Assembly: GCA_963575745.1 (NCBI GenBank)
Contig: CAUYUJ010018729.1
Span: 132,743-196,742, forward strand
DNA: 64,000 bases
Source: Prorocentrum cordatum
Lineage: Eukaryota; Sar; Dinophyceae; Prorocentrales; Prorocentraceae
Direction of reading: 5' to 3'
The notes beneath the pieces are model-generated. The model saw only the letters and a program-made list of their open reading frames with translations, searched no databases and was not told the DNA's origin. Positions 11,086 to 24,910 of the stretch are shown piece by piece. The first letter of the stretch is position 1. Each line of letters starts with the position of its first letter. Made by a program: the position numbers and the translations under genes.

Positions 11086-12725
11086 GCATCAACAACCATC
11101 AGCATCGACTGCTTCCGAACACCAACACCATCGCCAACATTTGCGCCACCAGCATCAACACCAATAGCACCATCGCCACCACCATTGTCAGTTTAGGGAG
11201 CTTGTCTTGTGAACTCACGACATCCTGACCCTTGGCGCCCCTTCTCACTGCTGACAGATACCCCCCACTCCACTCCACTTCATTCGACTCTACTCCACTC
11301 CTCCGCCCTCCTCCAGAGACCGACGCTATCGTCCCGAAGCTCCTGCGCTCTTCAGACCTCCTCCCCACTCTTCCCCTTCTCGGGGCCTCATGTGAAACGC
11401 ACTCAGTTTGAGTAGCGCTTAAATACCATTACAATTTGAATTGGTCTTTGACACACGTCTGGGTAAGAAGAGTTTCGTGGCCTCGTTCATGTGGACACAC
11501 ATGTGGATATGCAGGTAGCGCGGGTGTGCAGGTAACTGCGCGCTGCCCACCCCCCGCCGCAGGCCTCTGCTTTGGCGGCACTGGTACAACCGGATAGAAC
11601 TGGTCATAGAACTGGCCATAGAACTGGTCCGTTAAAACAAAGGTCCTGCATAGAACTGGTCGAAATCTAAAGAGAAAGAATTTAAATATTTAAAACTCTT
11701 TTTTTGAAACGACCAGCACTAAGCCGAACCATATCTTCAACGAACAAGTTCTATGACAAAATATATGGCCAGTTCTATCCAGTTGTACCCGTTCCGCGGA
11801 AGCAGAGGCCTGCTGCGGGGGGGGCAGCGCCCTGTTACCTGCACACCCACGTTACCTGCATACCCACATGTACATCCACATCAACGAAACCACGAAACTC
11901 TTCCTACCCAGACGTGTTTCAAAGACCGGCTCATCATCATCATCATCATCATCAGCATCATCATCATCATCATCATCATCATCAGCATCAACGGTTTCCG
12001 AACACCAAGACCATCGCCAACACTATCATCACCAGAACCAACACCAACAGCACCATCGCCACCACCAGTGTCAATTTAGGGAGCTTGTCTTGTGAACTCA
12101 CGTCATCCTGACCCCTGGCGCCCCTTCCCACTCCTGCCAGATACACCTCACTCCACTCCACTCCAGTCGACTCTACTCCACTCCTCCGCCCTCCTCCAGA
12201 GACCGACGTTATCATCCCGAAGCTCCTGCACTCAGTTTAAGTAGCGCTCAAATATCAAACAATATGAAGCGGTCTTTGAAACACGTCTGGGTAAGAAGCG
12301 TTTCGTAGCTTCGTTCATGTGGGGGTACATGTGAATGTGCAGGTAACGTGGGCGTGCAGGTAACTGGGCGCTGCCCCCCCCGAAGGCCTCTGCTCTCGTG
12401 GAACTGGTAGAACTGGTCATAGAACTGGTCATAGAACTGGTCCGTTGAAAATGGTCGAAATTCTAAAGAGGAAAACTTCGAACATTAAAATTCTTTTTTT
12501 GAAACGACCAGTTCTATGCCGGACCATATTTTTGATGGACCAGTTCTTTGACCAGTTGTATGACCACTTCTATCCAGTTGTACCAGTTCCGCGCAAGCAG
12601 AGGCCTGCGGCGGGGGGGGCAGCGCCCTGTTACTTGCACACCCATGTTACCTACACGCCCAAATGTACATCCACATCAACGAAACCACAAAACTCTTCCT
12701 TCCCAGACGTGTTTCAAAGACCGGC

Positions 12726-12773
<48 letters not shown>

Positions 12774-15388
12774 CCACCATCATCATCATCATCAGCATCA
12801 ACAGTTTCCGAACACCAACACCATCGCCAACCTTTTCATCACCAACATCAACACCAACAGCACCATCGCCACCACCATTGTCAGTGTAGGGAGTTTGTCC
12901 TGTGAACTCACGTCATCCTGACCCTGGCGCCCCTTCCCAGATACCCCGCACTCCACTCCACTCCATTCGACTCTACTCCACTCCTCCACCCTCCTCCAGA
13001 GAACGACGCTATCATCCCGAAGCTCCTGCGCTCTTCAGACCTCCTCCCCGCTCTTCCCCTCCTCGGGGCCTCACGTGAAACGCATTCAAGGCAACGCGCG
13101 GGGGACAAAATATGGACACTTCAACTTTGGGTTTGGGGGTGAGGGGGGGCGAACCACGTGAACATTGCAAGTGCCGTTGCCATCATGCCTGATTGTCTTC
13201 GCGCCGTCGGTTTGAACCCTTTTTGTCCGGGCACCGTCTGTGTAAGAAGAGTTTCGTGGCTTCGTTCATGTGGATATACATGTGGATGTGCAGGCAACGT
13301 GGGTGTGCAGGTAACAGGGCGCTGCCCCCCCCCGCCGCAGGCCGCTGCTTTCGTGGAACTGGCACAGCTGGGTGGAACTGGTAATAGAACTGGTCAGAGA
13401 ACTGGCCCATTGAAAAAATTGTCCGGCATGGAACTGGTTGAAATTCTCACGAGAAAGACATTAAATATCTAAAATTATTTGAAACGACCAGTTCTATGCA
13501 AGACCTGTTTGTTTAGATGGACCAATTATATGACCAGTTCTATGACCACTTCTATCCAGTTCTACCAGTTCCGCGAAAGCAGAGACCTGCGGCGGGGAGG
13601 GGGCAGCGTCCCGTTACTTGCACACCCATGCTACCTGCACATCCACATGTACATCCACACAAACGAAACCACGAAACTCTTCCTACCCAGAAGTATTTCA
13701 AAGACCGGCTCATCATCACCATCATCATCAGCATCAACTGTTTCCGAACACCAACACCATCGCCAACATTTCATCACCAGCATCAACACCAATAGCACCA
13801 TCGCCACCACCATTGTCAGTGTAGGGAGTTTGTCTTGTGAACTCACGACATCCTGACCCCTGGCGCCCCTTCCCACTCCTGCCAGATACCCCTCACTCCA
13901 CTCCACCCCATTCGACTCTACTCCGCTCCTCCGCCCTCCTCCAGAGACCGACGCTATCATCCCGAAGTTCCTGCGCTCTTCAGACCTCCTCCCCGCTCTT
14001 CCCCTCCCCGGGGCATCACGTGAAACGCACTCAGTTTAAGTAGTGCTGAAATACCATAACAATATGAACCGGTCTTTGAAACACGTCTGGGTAAGAAGAG
14101 TTTCGTGGCCTCGTTCATGTGGATGTACATGTGGATGTGCAAATAACGTGGGCGTGCAGGTAACAGGGCGCTGCCCCCCCGCCGCAGGCCTCTGCTTTCG
14201 CGGAACTGGTACAACTGGATAGAAATGGTTATAAAACTGGTCAGAGAACTGGTCCATTGAAACTATGGTCCGGCATAGAACTGGTCGACATTGTCAAGGG
14301 AAAGATTTTAGATTTTCAAACATTCTTCATTTGACACGACCAGTTCTATGCCAGACCATTTTGTTAAAGGACCAGCTCTATGACCAAACATATTATCAGT
14401 TCTATCAAGTTGTACCAGGTCCGCGCAAGCAGAGGCCTGCGGCGGGGGAGGCAGCGCCCTGTTACTTGCATACCCATGTTACCTGCACACCCACATGTAC
14501 ATCCACATCAACGAAAACACAAAACTCTTCCTACCCAGACGTGTTTCAAAGACTGGTTCATCATCATCATCACCATCATCATCAGCATCAACGGTTCCCG
14601 AACACTAACACCATCGCCAACATTTTCATCACCAACAACAGCACCAAGAGCACCATCGCCACCACCATTGTCAGTGTAGAGAGTTTGTCTTGTGAACTCA
14701 CGACATCCTGGCCCTCGCGCCCCTTCCAACTCCTGCCAGTTACCCCCCACTCCACTCCATTCCATTCGACTCTACTCCACTCCTCCACCCTCCTCCAGAG
14801 AACGACGCTATCATCCCGAAGCTCCTGCGCTCTTCAGACCTCCTCCCAGCTCTTCCCCTCCTCGGGGCCTCATGTGAAACGCACTCAGTTTAAGTAGTGC
14901 TGAAATACCATAACAATATGAACCGGTCTTTGAAACACGTCTGGGTAAGAAGAGTTTCGTGGCCTCGTTCATGTGGATGTACATGTGGATGTGCAGGTAG
15001 CGTGGGTGTGCAGGTAACTGGGCGCTGACCCCCACCGCCACAGGTCTCTGCTTCCGCGGAACTGGTACAACAGGATAGAACTGGTCATAGGGTTGGCCAT
15101 AGATCTGGTCCGGTAAAAATATGGTCCGGCATAGAACTGGTCGAAATATTTAAAACTCTTTTTTTGAAACGACCAGTTCCATGCCGAACCATATTTTTAA
15201 CGGACCAGTTCTATGGCCAGTTCTATGACCAGTTCTATCCAGTTGTACCGATTCTGCGAAAGCAGAAGCCTGCGGCGGGCGGTGCAGCGCCCTGTTACAT
15301 GCAAACCCACGTTACCTGCACACCCACAAGTACATCCACATCAACGAAAACACCAAACTCTTCCTGCCCAGACGTGTTTCACAGACTG

Positions 15389-15445
<57 letters not shown>

Positions 15446-16314
15446 GATCATCATCATCATCATCATCATCATCACCACAATCATTATCATCATCATCAGC
15501 ATCATCATCATCGTCATCAACATCATCATCAGCAGCATCATCATCATCATCACCATCATCATCAACGGTTTCCGAACACCAACACCATCGCCAACACTTT
15601 CATCACCAACAATAACACCAACAGCACCATCGCCACCACCATTGTCAGTGTAGAGAGTTTGTCTTGTGAACTCACGACATCTTAACCCCTGGCGCCCTTT
15701 CCCACTCCTGCCAGATACCCCACTCCACTCCACTCCATTCGACTCTACTCCACTCCTCCACCCTCCTCCAGAGACCGACGCTATCATCCCGAAGCTCCTG
15801 CACTCAATTTGAGTAGCGCTCAGATACCATAACAATATGAACTGGTGTTTGAAACACGTCTGGGTAAGAAGAATTTCGTAGCTTCGTTCATGTGGGTGTA
15901 CATGTGGATGTGCAAATAGGTAACTGGGCGCTGCCCCCCCGCCGAAGGCCTCTGCTTTCGTGGAACTGGTACAATGGGATAGAACTTGTCATAGAACTGG
16001 CCATAGAACTGGTCCGTTGAAAATATGGTCCGGCATAGAACTGGTCGAAATTCTAAAGCGAAAGATTTTACATATTTAAAAATTCTCATTTGAAACGAGC
16101 AGCTCTATGCCAGACAACATTTTCAATGGACCAGTTCTATGACCAGTTCTATGACCAGTTCTATCCAGTTGTACCAGTTCCGCGCGAGCAGAGGCCTGCG
16201 GCAAAGGGGGGCAGCGCCCTGTTAATTAACCCATGTTACCTGCACAGCCACATGTACATCCACATCGACGAAACCACGAAACTCTTCCTACCCAGACGTG
16301 TTTCAAGGACCTGC

Positions 16315-16368
<54 letters not shown>

Positions 16369-17319
16369 CCACCACCATCATCAACGGTTTCCGAACACCA
16401 ACACCATCGCCAACACTTTCATCACCAACATCAACACCGACAGCACCATCGCCACCATTATTGTCAGTTTAGGGAGTTTGTCCTGTGAACTCACGTCATC
16501 CTGACCCTTGGCGCCCCTTCCGACTCCTGCCAGATACCCCTCACTCCACTCCATTCCATTCGACTTTACTCCATTCCTCCACCCTCCTCCAGAGACCGAC
16601 GCTATCACCCCGAAGCTCCTGCGCTCTTTAGACCTCCTCCCCACTCTTTTCCTCCTCAGGGCCTCACGTGAAACGCATTCAAGGCAACGCGCGGGGGACA
16701 AAATATGGACACTTCAACTTTGGGTTTGGGGATGAGGGGGGGGGGGGGGGGGGGGGGGCAAACCACGTGACTATTGCAAGTGCCATTGCCATCATGCCTG
16801 ATTGTCTTCGCGCCGTCGGTGTGGACATTTTTTGTCCCAGCACCGTCTGTGTAAGAAGAGCTTCGTGACATCGTTCATGTGGATATACATGTGGATGTGC
16901 AGGCAACGTGGGCGTGCAGGTAACAGGGCGCTGCCCCCCCCCGCCGCATCCCGCTGCTTTGGTGGAACTGGAACAACTGGATAGAACTGGCAATAGAACT
17001 GGTTATAGAACTGGTCCATTGAAAATATGGTCCGGCATAGAACTTGTCGAAGTTCTACGGAGAAAAACTTTAAATATCTAAACTTTCGTTATTTGAAACG
17101 ACCAGTTCTATGCCTGACCATATTTTAATGGACCAGTTCTATGACCAGTTCTATGACCAGTTCTATCCAATTGTACCAGTTCCGCGCAAGCAGAGGCCTG
17201 CGGCGGGGGGGGGCAGCGCCCTGTTACTTGCACACCCACGTTACCTGCACAGCCACATGTACATCCATATCGACGAAACCACGAAACTCTTCCTACACAG
17301 GCGTGTTTCAAAGACCGGC

Positions 17320-17394
<75 letters not shown>

Positions 17395-17600
17395 CCATCA
17401 TCATCAGCATCGACTGTTTCCGAACACCAACACTATCGCCAACACTTTCATCACCAGCATCAACACCAACAACAGCACCATCGCCACCACCATTGTGAGT
17501 TTAGGGAGCTTGTCTTGTGAACTCACGACATCCTGACACCTGGCGCCCCTTCCCACTCCTGCCAGATACCCCTCACTCCACTCCACTCCATTCCAGCAAG
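8771..17600 (+). repeat. Higher-order satellite of ten palindromic ~0.8-1.1 kb units
   Basis: Each unit has four parts. (i) A forward arm of ~200 bp starting ATGGACCAGTTCTATGACCA and running to GTGTTTCAAAGACYGGCTCA. (ii) An ATC run of variable length. (iii) A core ending GTGAACTCACGACATCCTGA, followed by CT-rich sequence. (iv) An inverted copy of the arm from GGTCTTTGAAACACGTCTGG to AGAACTGGTCCATTG. The core-end motif occurs near 9,190, 10,316, 11,210, 12,095, 12,903, 13,838, 14,693, 15,668, 16,488 and 17,518. Units 1, 5 and 9 share an extra module (CAACGCGCGGGGGACAAAAT) at about 9,561, 13,091 and 16,683. Units 4 and 8 share a deletion joining AGCTCCTGCA to CTCA. The pattern therefore repeats every four units (~3.6 kb). 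No real ORF is present. Confidence 0.9.
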
Positions 17601-19730
17601 TGCCGTTGCCATCATGCCTGATTGTCTTCGCGCCGTCGGTGTGGACACTTTTTTGTCCGGGCACCGTTTCGGCCCCTCTGGGAGGCCTCTGGGGCCGTCT
17701 TGAGACGAGCTTAGGGGTCTCGTGGGCCGTGTTGTGCCCTTCTGGGCCCGAAAAAATGAAAACCCGAAAAACCTTCAAAAACCGTAGAGACATCAATGTT
17801 TTTAGCCTGCAAAGGCCCTCTCGAGTGCCCTCTTGAAAACCTCTTGAGCCGTCTCGAGGCTCCCTTGGGCCGTCTGGAGGTCATGGGAGGCTCTCTTGGG
17901 GCAGTCTTTGGGCCGTTTGGGGGCCCTCTTGGGCCGTCTTGGGGCCCTTGAGCCGCTTCACTCGAAAAAATACTAGGAAACAGGCCATGGGAGGCGCCAA
18001 GGAGCCGCGTCACTCGAAAAAATACTAGGGAAGCGGCCCCCAGGCGGCCATTACAACCATCAACGCGCCCCTCGCCCCTCCCCTGGACCCCTCCCTAGAG
18101 GGCTTCACCCCAACTCAACGTACATTGCTCGTACCTCGCTCTGTCTGTCACCTGCTTGGCATAGGGACGGAAAGCGCGGGTTCATTCTGTGTGGGCGCGA
18201 GGTCGCTGGCTAGTGTTTTGGAGCCCTGCTGGTGTGAAGGCCTTGGCACGACATACAAAAATCTGGCCAAAAAACCATTCGAAAATCCATGAATCTTGCA
18301 TTTACAGGCCTCCCTGGGGGGCTTTTGGACAATCTTGGGACCCCCTTGGGCCGTTTTGGCGGGCTTGGGCCGTCTTGGGGCTCTCTGGGGGCGCTCTTGG
18401 GAACCTCCTGTGGCCTCCTGTGGCCCTCTTGGGGCTCTCTTGGGGCCCAAGAGGCCTCCAAGAGGTCATCAGGAAGGCCCGAAGAGGCCAAAATCATTGA
18501 TTTCCGTGGTGTTTGAAAGATCTTGGCATTTCCCTTCTGACGGCCCGAGACGGCCCAAGAGCCCCCAACGACCGCCCCAAGATCGCCCAAGAAACCTCCA
18601 AGATGGCCCCAGAACGGCCCCAGAGGCCCCCAAGACGGCCCCTAGAGGCCCCCAAGACAACCCAAGAGGCCTCCAAGACGCCCAAGGTGGCCTCCAAGAC
18701 GGCCCTGGAGCACCCCAAGAGGGCCCTAAGTCGGCCCAGACAAGAACCCCAGATGGTTTCCGACGGCGGCAGGCGGGCAAACCAAGACGGCCCAAAGATG
18801 GCCCCAAAATGGCCCCAAACGGCCCAGGAGGCCCCCAACAGGTCTCTAAGACGGCCCAAGAGGCCTCACAGAGGGCCTCCGGGAAGGCCCGAAGAGGTCA
18901 ACCACATTGATTTCCCTGAGGTGTTTGAAGGAGTTTAGCATGTGTTTCTTTTCGGCATTCCGCCGGCCCGAGACGGCCCAAGAGCCCCCAAAGATCGCCC
19001 CTAGATCACCCAGGAGGCCTTCAAGCTGGCCAAAGAACGACCGAAGTGGCCCCCACGACGGCCTCAAGGAGCCCCAAGACTGCCCAAGAGGCCTCTAACA
19101 CGCCCAAGATGGCCTCCAAGACGGCTCTGGAGCACCCCAAGAAGGCCCCAAGTCGGCTCAGAGAGGCCCACAAGACGGCGCCCGACGGCGTCAGGCGGGC
19201 CAGGAGGCCACCAAGACGACCCGAGATGGCTCAAAGATGGCCCAAAGCGGCCCAACAGGCCCCCAAGAGGTCTCCAAGATGGCCCAAGAGCCTCCAAGAG
19301 GTCCTCCAGAAGGCCAGAAGAGGCCCAAACCCGTGATTGTCCTTGGAGGGTTGAAGGAGTTCGGCAGTTGCTTCGGTTCAGCATTCCGACGGCCCGAGAC
19401 GGCCCAAGAGACCCAAAGATCGCCCCAAGATCGCCCAAGAAACCTGCAAGATGGCCCCCAAGACGGCCCCAAGATGGCCCCAAGACGGCCTAAGGTGGCC
19501 TCCAAGACGTCCCTGGAGCACCCCAACTCGGCCCAGAGAGGCCCCCAAAACGGCTTCCGACGGCGTCAGACTGGCCAGGAATGCCGATAGACGGCCTACA
19601 AGGCCCCCGAGAAGCCCCCAAAAGCCCACAAGAGGCTCAAGGAGGCAACAAAAAAAGCCTCCAAGAGGCTCCCCAGGAAGCTCCCAGGAGGCCCTTACAA
19701 TGCCCTCAGAAGCTCCCAAGATGCCCCCTC
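17601..19730. repeat. Degenerate GGCC(C/T)AAGACGGCC repeat family
   Basis: GC-rich words such as GGCCCAAGACGGCC and GGCCTCCAAGAGG fill the interval, reverse-oriented before about 18,480 and forward after it. Within it, three ~415-bp tandem units are marked by CGGCCCGAGACGGCCCAAGA near 18,541, 18,964 and 19,389. Each is preceded by a less repetitive 60-bp stretch (TTGATTTCC...TTTGAAGGAGTT). Open frames encode Pro/Arg/Gln/Lys-rich strings in all phases and I treat them as artefacts. Related tracts lie at 33.6-33.96, 35.44-35.9 and 39.3-39.65 kb. Confidence 0.7.
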
Positions 19731-20156
19731 ATCCTCCTCCTCCTCCTCCTCCTCCTCCTCCTCCTCCTCCTCCTCCTCCTCCTCCTCCTCCTCCTCCTCC
19801 TCCTCCTCCTCCTCCTACGCCTCCTCATCATCATCTTCTTCGCTGTATTATTATGTGTATTGTTATTCGTCGCGTTCGTATTAATAGCGTTAGCATGTTT
19901 ATCATTCGTATGACTCATATTAGCGTTAATATTATTCGTCGTCTTCTTATCAGTACTAATATTAGTATATTGTTATGCGTTTGCTTATTAATACTCTAAT
20001 CAATATTATTATTAGTCGTCGCATTATTTTTACTCTTCGGCTAACAATTATTACAAAAAAAATGATATCACTACTATAATCCGTAGTATGATTATTATTC
20101 ATGGTCGTCGTCTGTGTCTTCTGCCCACTATTGTGTTGTAATATTACTAATATGAT
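19731..20156. repeat. CTC microsatellite followed by AT-rich sequence
   Basis: A CTC run spans 19,731-19,817. About 300 bp of TTATTATTCG/ATTATTAGT-like AT-rich sequence follows. No gene is present. Confidence 0.85.
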
Positions 20157-20335
20157 CTATCCTCCTCCTCCTCATCATCATCATCCGCCTCTTCCTGATT
20201 TTCCCCGCCATCCTCCCCCAAGTGATCCCCCAAGGGCTTCCACAACGGATGGGGGAACAAATGGTCAAATAGCTTGGCAGAGCTCTTGCCACAACGCTCA
20301 GCCACATGGGCGATTCCAGAAGGCAGGGGACAATG
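20157..20335 (-). CDS. Possible minus-strand exon, acidic tail
   Basis: The frame encodes 'GIAHVAERCGKSSAKLFDHL' and then an acidic Glu/Asp tail ending at a stop at 20,157. The tail is partly a CTC/ATC microsatellite on the plus strand. The first ~35 residues look protein-like. No acceptor can be chosen with confidence, and the family is not recognised. Confidence 0.3.
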
Positions 20336-20535
20336 GTGATTCGCCGCAGGCGCCTTCGATGTAATGCCCACAGAGCCCCAGCTCAGCTTTTCCCTCCTGT
20401 TCATTTTTTGGCACACGATCAAGCAAAGGAGGACGAGAAGGAGGAGACGCAAGACCCTCTTTACGTCGCGGGAAATGAAAAACACCGAAGCGCTCCGCCG
20501 TGTTCGGCCTCCCGGGGACCTCGACAAGCCCTGGG

Positions 20536-21462
20536 ACAATTATCCTGGCGACGGACCCAACCATAAGCAACTGTTCGTAACGCGTTGTGGGTGCCGATTT
20601 CGGTGGGGCTCCCTATGGGGCCACGAAACGCTGCCTTGGGTGGGGGAACTGCATGCGAGAGCAGCCACTGGGGCGTTCGGTGGAGCTCCCTATGGGGCCA
20701 CGAAACGCTGCCCAGGGTGGGGGAAACGCATGCGAAAGCAACCACTGGGGCCTTCGGTGGAGCTCCCTATGGTGCCACGAAACGCTGCCCAGGGTGTGGG
20801 AAACGCATGCGAGAGCAGCCACTGGGTCCTTCGGTGGAGCTCCCTATGGGGCCACGAAACGCTGCCCAGGGTGGGGGAAACGCATGCGAGAGCAGCCACT
20901 GGGGCCTTCGGTGGAGCTCCCTATGGGGCCACGAAACGCTGCCCAGGGCGGGGGGGACGCATGCGACAGCAACCACTGGGGCTTTCGGTGGAGCTCCCTA
21001 TGGCGTTACGAAGCGCTGCCCAGGGCGGGGGAAACGCATGCGAGAGCAGCCACTGGGGCCTTCGGTGGAGCTCCCTATGGGGCCACGAAACGCTGCCCAG
21101 GGTGGGGGAAACGCATGCGAGAGCAGCCACTGGGGCTTTCGGTGGAACTCCCCATGGGGCTACGAAACGCTGCCCAGGGTGGGGAAACGCATGCGAGAGC
21201 GACCAATGGGGCCTTCGGTGGAGCCCCCTATGGGGCCACGAAACGCTGCCCACGGTGAGGGAAACGCATGCGAGAGCAGCCACTGGGGCCTTCGGTGGAG
21301 CTCCCTATGGGGCTACGAAACGCTGCCCAGGGTGGGGAAACGCATGCGAGAGCGACCAATGGGGCATTCGGTGGAGCCCCCTTTTATGGGGCCACGAAAC
21401 GCTGCCCAGGGTGGGGGAAGCGCATGCGAGAGCAACCATTGGGGCCTTCGGTGGAGCTCCCT
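20536..21462 (+). repeat. 77-bp minisatellite array with AATTATCCTGG leader
   Basis: The leader ACAATTATCCTGGCGACGGA at about 20,536 is followed by roughly eleven 77-bp units with the core GGAGCTCCCTATGGGGCCAC, then GAAACGCTGCCCAGGGTGGG and AACGCATGCGAGAGCAGCCA. It shares its leader and the core GGGGCCACGAAACG with the 89-bp arrays at 44.7, 49.2 and 54.9 kb, but it lacks their shared trailing module and ends abruptly in an ATGT microsatellite. Every frame is nearly stop-free, giving spurious long ORFs. Confidence 0.9.
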
Positions 21463-22520
<1,058 letters not shown>

Positions 22521-22728
22521 GCATGTTTTTTGCACTCGCTCACCGGGCGCGCTTGAGAACGCCCCGGATCCGGCCTACACAGCACGACTTGGCATCGAGC
22601 AAGGTTGCGCAACACTTGCTACACCGAACGTTCCTACGAAACTGCACAGCAGCAGCAACTCCCAGATCGGCGCAACAAGCTGTTCAGCATTGTTTCGGCG
22701 GGCATCATCGGCGCTGGAATATGCGGTT
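22521..22728. other. Unassigned sequence 3' of the intronless ORF
   Basis: Unique-looking sequence immediately downstream of the minus-strand ORF stop at 22,729. No polyadenylation motif or terminator could be identified. Confidence 0.4.
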
Positions 22729-23436
22729 TCACCAGAATGGTGCGATCACAACCTCACCGCTGTCGTGGAGTCGCCCGAGCCACTCTTGGCGCGCAGGGAC
22801 TGTGTCGAATAACCAGTAGTACACAGATCGCCGTGACTGGTTCCCCTTCCGCAACTCGCAGATCTTGTAGCAGAAACGCTGCAAGTTAACAATCGGCCGT
22901 CGCATTGGAGCAGGGATGTGCTCGCGGTCACCGAATTCGCTGCGACGCAGAATGCTGGCAAACACTTCATTCGCTCTGCAGCTTTGGTAGCAACACTGAT
23001 CCCAAGCGTTCCTCCGCATAACAGCGCTCCCTGGCACGACGCGCTCCCCGTTAAAGAACAAGGCGTTGATGACCGCCTGCTGCAACTCTGCGATCGAAGT
23101 CGCCGATGGTCGGCGTCGTCTCTGATGTTTCTGTCGCACAGTCCATGGAGAGCAGAGAGGGGACACCTCTTCCTGTCGAGGGCTGGGCGTCTTCGTGAGC
23201 ACCGAAATTGCCGCACGCAGCTTTTGAAAGTCTGGTGCGTTACACGCAGCACCTTGCACAGCCAACCACCGATTCACGGCCGCGACGGAAATGAACGTCT
23301 CTGCAGGCTGTTCAACACTGCTTGGAACATTGTCCTCTGCAGGATGTTCAACACTGTTTGCTGGGTCTCGTGCCTCGCCACTCGAGGTCCGTAAGAATGC
23401 CCGCATGACGCAATACACTGCTGCACGCTCTTGCAT
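22729..23436 (-). CDS. Intronless hypothetical protein, 235 aa
   Basis: This is the longest open frame in the window that is not explained by repeats. It opens at 23,472 with TTG; I chose the first ATG, at 23,436 ('[20 protein letters not shown]'). An in-frame TAA lies just upstream and the stop is at 22,729. The composition is balanced: a polar middle with [11 protein letters not shown], then a Cys-containing C-terminal half with '[20 protein letters not shown]' and '[20 protein letters not shown]'. Its base composition is less GC-biased than the spliced exons, and it is bounded on both sides by microsatellite. A mobile-element or viral-type gene, or a retrocopy, is possible. I recognise no family and assign no function. 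Confidence 0.5.
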   Translation of the reverse strand: MQERAAVYCVMRAFLRTSSGEARDPANSVEHPAEDNVPSSVEQPAETFISVAAVNRWLAVQGAACNAPDFQKLRAAISVLTKTPSPRQEEVSPLCSPWTVRQKHQRRRRPSATSIAELQQAVINALFFNGERVVPGSAVMRRNAWDQCCYQSCRANEVFASILRRSEFGDREHIPAPMRRPIVNLQRFCYKICELRKGNQSRRSVYYWLFDTVPARQEWLGRLHDSGEVVIAPFW

Positions 23437-23504
23437 GGCTCTGCGAGTCACGGAATTAAGGGTGAACGGCAACGAGGATGAAAGGCATTACGACGCGGTG
23501 CTGA

Positions 23505-23582
23505 ACAAATACATGCACAAACACACGCGCGCACACACACACATGCAGCATTCCACATGGGTGTGATGTATATATATATATA

Positions 23583-23614
<32 letters not shown>

Positions 23615-24836
23615 CTCACAACTATTAGCATATATAGAAAGACGTGTAGGACATGCGATAATACGTCGGGTTTCATGTCTCCCGGCCGGTTCTATGTGCG
23701 ACACCTTCGTTGATCCTGAGGGCTCAAGCTGCCCTCTAAGGGCTCAAGATGGCCCACAGACGGACAACATGCATGGAACAGACGTGCGCACACACACACA
23801 TATAAGTACATGTGTATATCTATAAAGCAGCAACAATAATGGATGATGTGCTGCGCTATGCTATGCTATGATATGCTATGCTATGATACGCTATGCTGCG
23901 CAATGCTATGTTGGGCTAGGCTAGGCTAGGCTAGGCTAGGCTACGCTATGCTATGGTATGCTATGCTGCGCTATGCTATGCTGCGCTATGCTATGCTATG
24001 CTATGTTATGCTTTTGTTTTGCCTTCGCTTTTGCCTTCACGTTTGCCTTTGATTTTGCTTGTGCTTGGCACCCAGGGAGCGCAACTGGGGGAACCGCGCG
24101 TTTGCTTTTACCTTTGCTGTTGCTGTTGATTGGCTCCCAGGGGACTGGGGGAACCGCCCGGGGCGGTTTGCACTGCCCGGCCCCTTTACGCCAAGCGAGT
24201 AAGAACCCTTCTAGGCAGAGAGCCTACGTAGGGAACCACTTCGACTGTCTTGAAGCTGTCCTCTCCACTGCTCGTGCAAACATCCCACCCTCCCACCCGC
24301 AACTTGGTCGCAAGACATCTTCAGACAAGACCGTGACGGTAGGTACTGCGTGGCACTTGGCCACGACACCGATGCCGACGACGACAGCGACATCGACGAC
24401 GACGGCGCCGCCGACAGCGACTGCGACGACACCGACGACGTCTCCAATGTTTTCGACGACGACAACGACGACGACGACACCGACGACGACGACAACGACG
24501 CCGACGACGACGACGAAGACGACGACGACGTCGCCAACGGAGACGACGACGAGGGAGGAGAAAAAACGACGACGGCGACAACGACGACAACGACGATGGA
24601 GGAGGGAAGACGGCGACGACGCCAACGACGAAGAAGGAGGAAGGACGGCGACGCCGACGACGACAACGACGAGGGAGGAGTGAAGACCACGACGACGACG
24701 ACGATGACGACGACGGCGACGAAATAGGAGGGACAACGACGAGACGCCGACGAAGACAAGGAGGGAGGAAGGACGACCACGGCGACAACGACGACGGAAC
24801 CGACGACGACGCCAAAGACGACGAGGAAAGACAGAA

Positions 24837-24871
<35 letters not shown>

Positions 24872-24910
24872 GGGAGGAGGGACGACGACGACGACGACGA
24901 CGACGACGCA
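23505..24910. repeat. Block of AC, TA, CTATG and GAC microsatellites
   Basis: AC/CG (23,515-23,545), TA (23,570-23,615), CTATG/GCTAG pentamers (23,855-24,010), a TTTGCCTTCGC tract (24,010-24,125) and a long impure GAC/ACG run (24,355-24,910). Between the pentamers and the GAC run (about 24,130-24,350) is unique sequence with no supported gene. Confidence 0.9.

Noticed and set aside
8771-17600. Repeated 60-170 aa ORFs in each satellite unit (e.g. His-rich, Ser-rich)
   Set aside because: They follow the ATC run and shared core in several frames with no frame conserved; non-coding satellite is the simpler reading.
18296-19999. Pro/Arg/Lys/Gln-rich ORFs of 140-204 aa
   Set aside because: Produced by the degenerate GGCCCAAGACGGCC repeat; open on both strands and without start context or splice borders.
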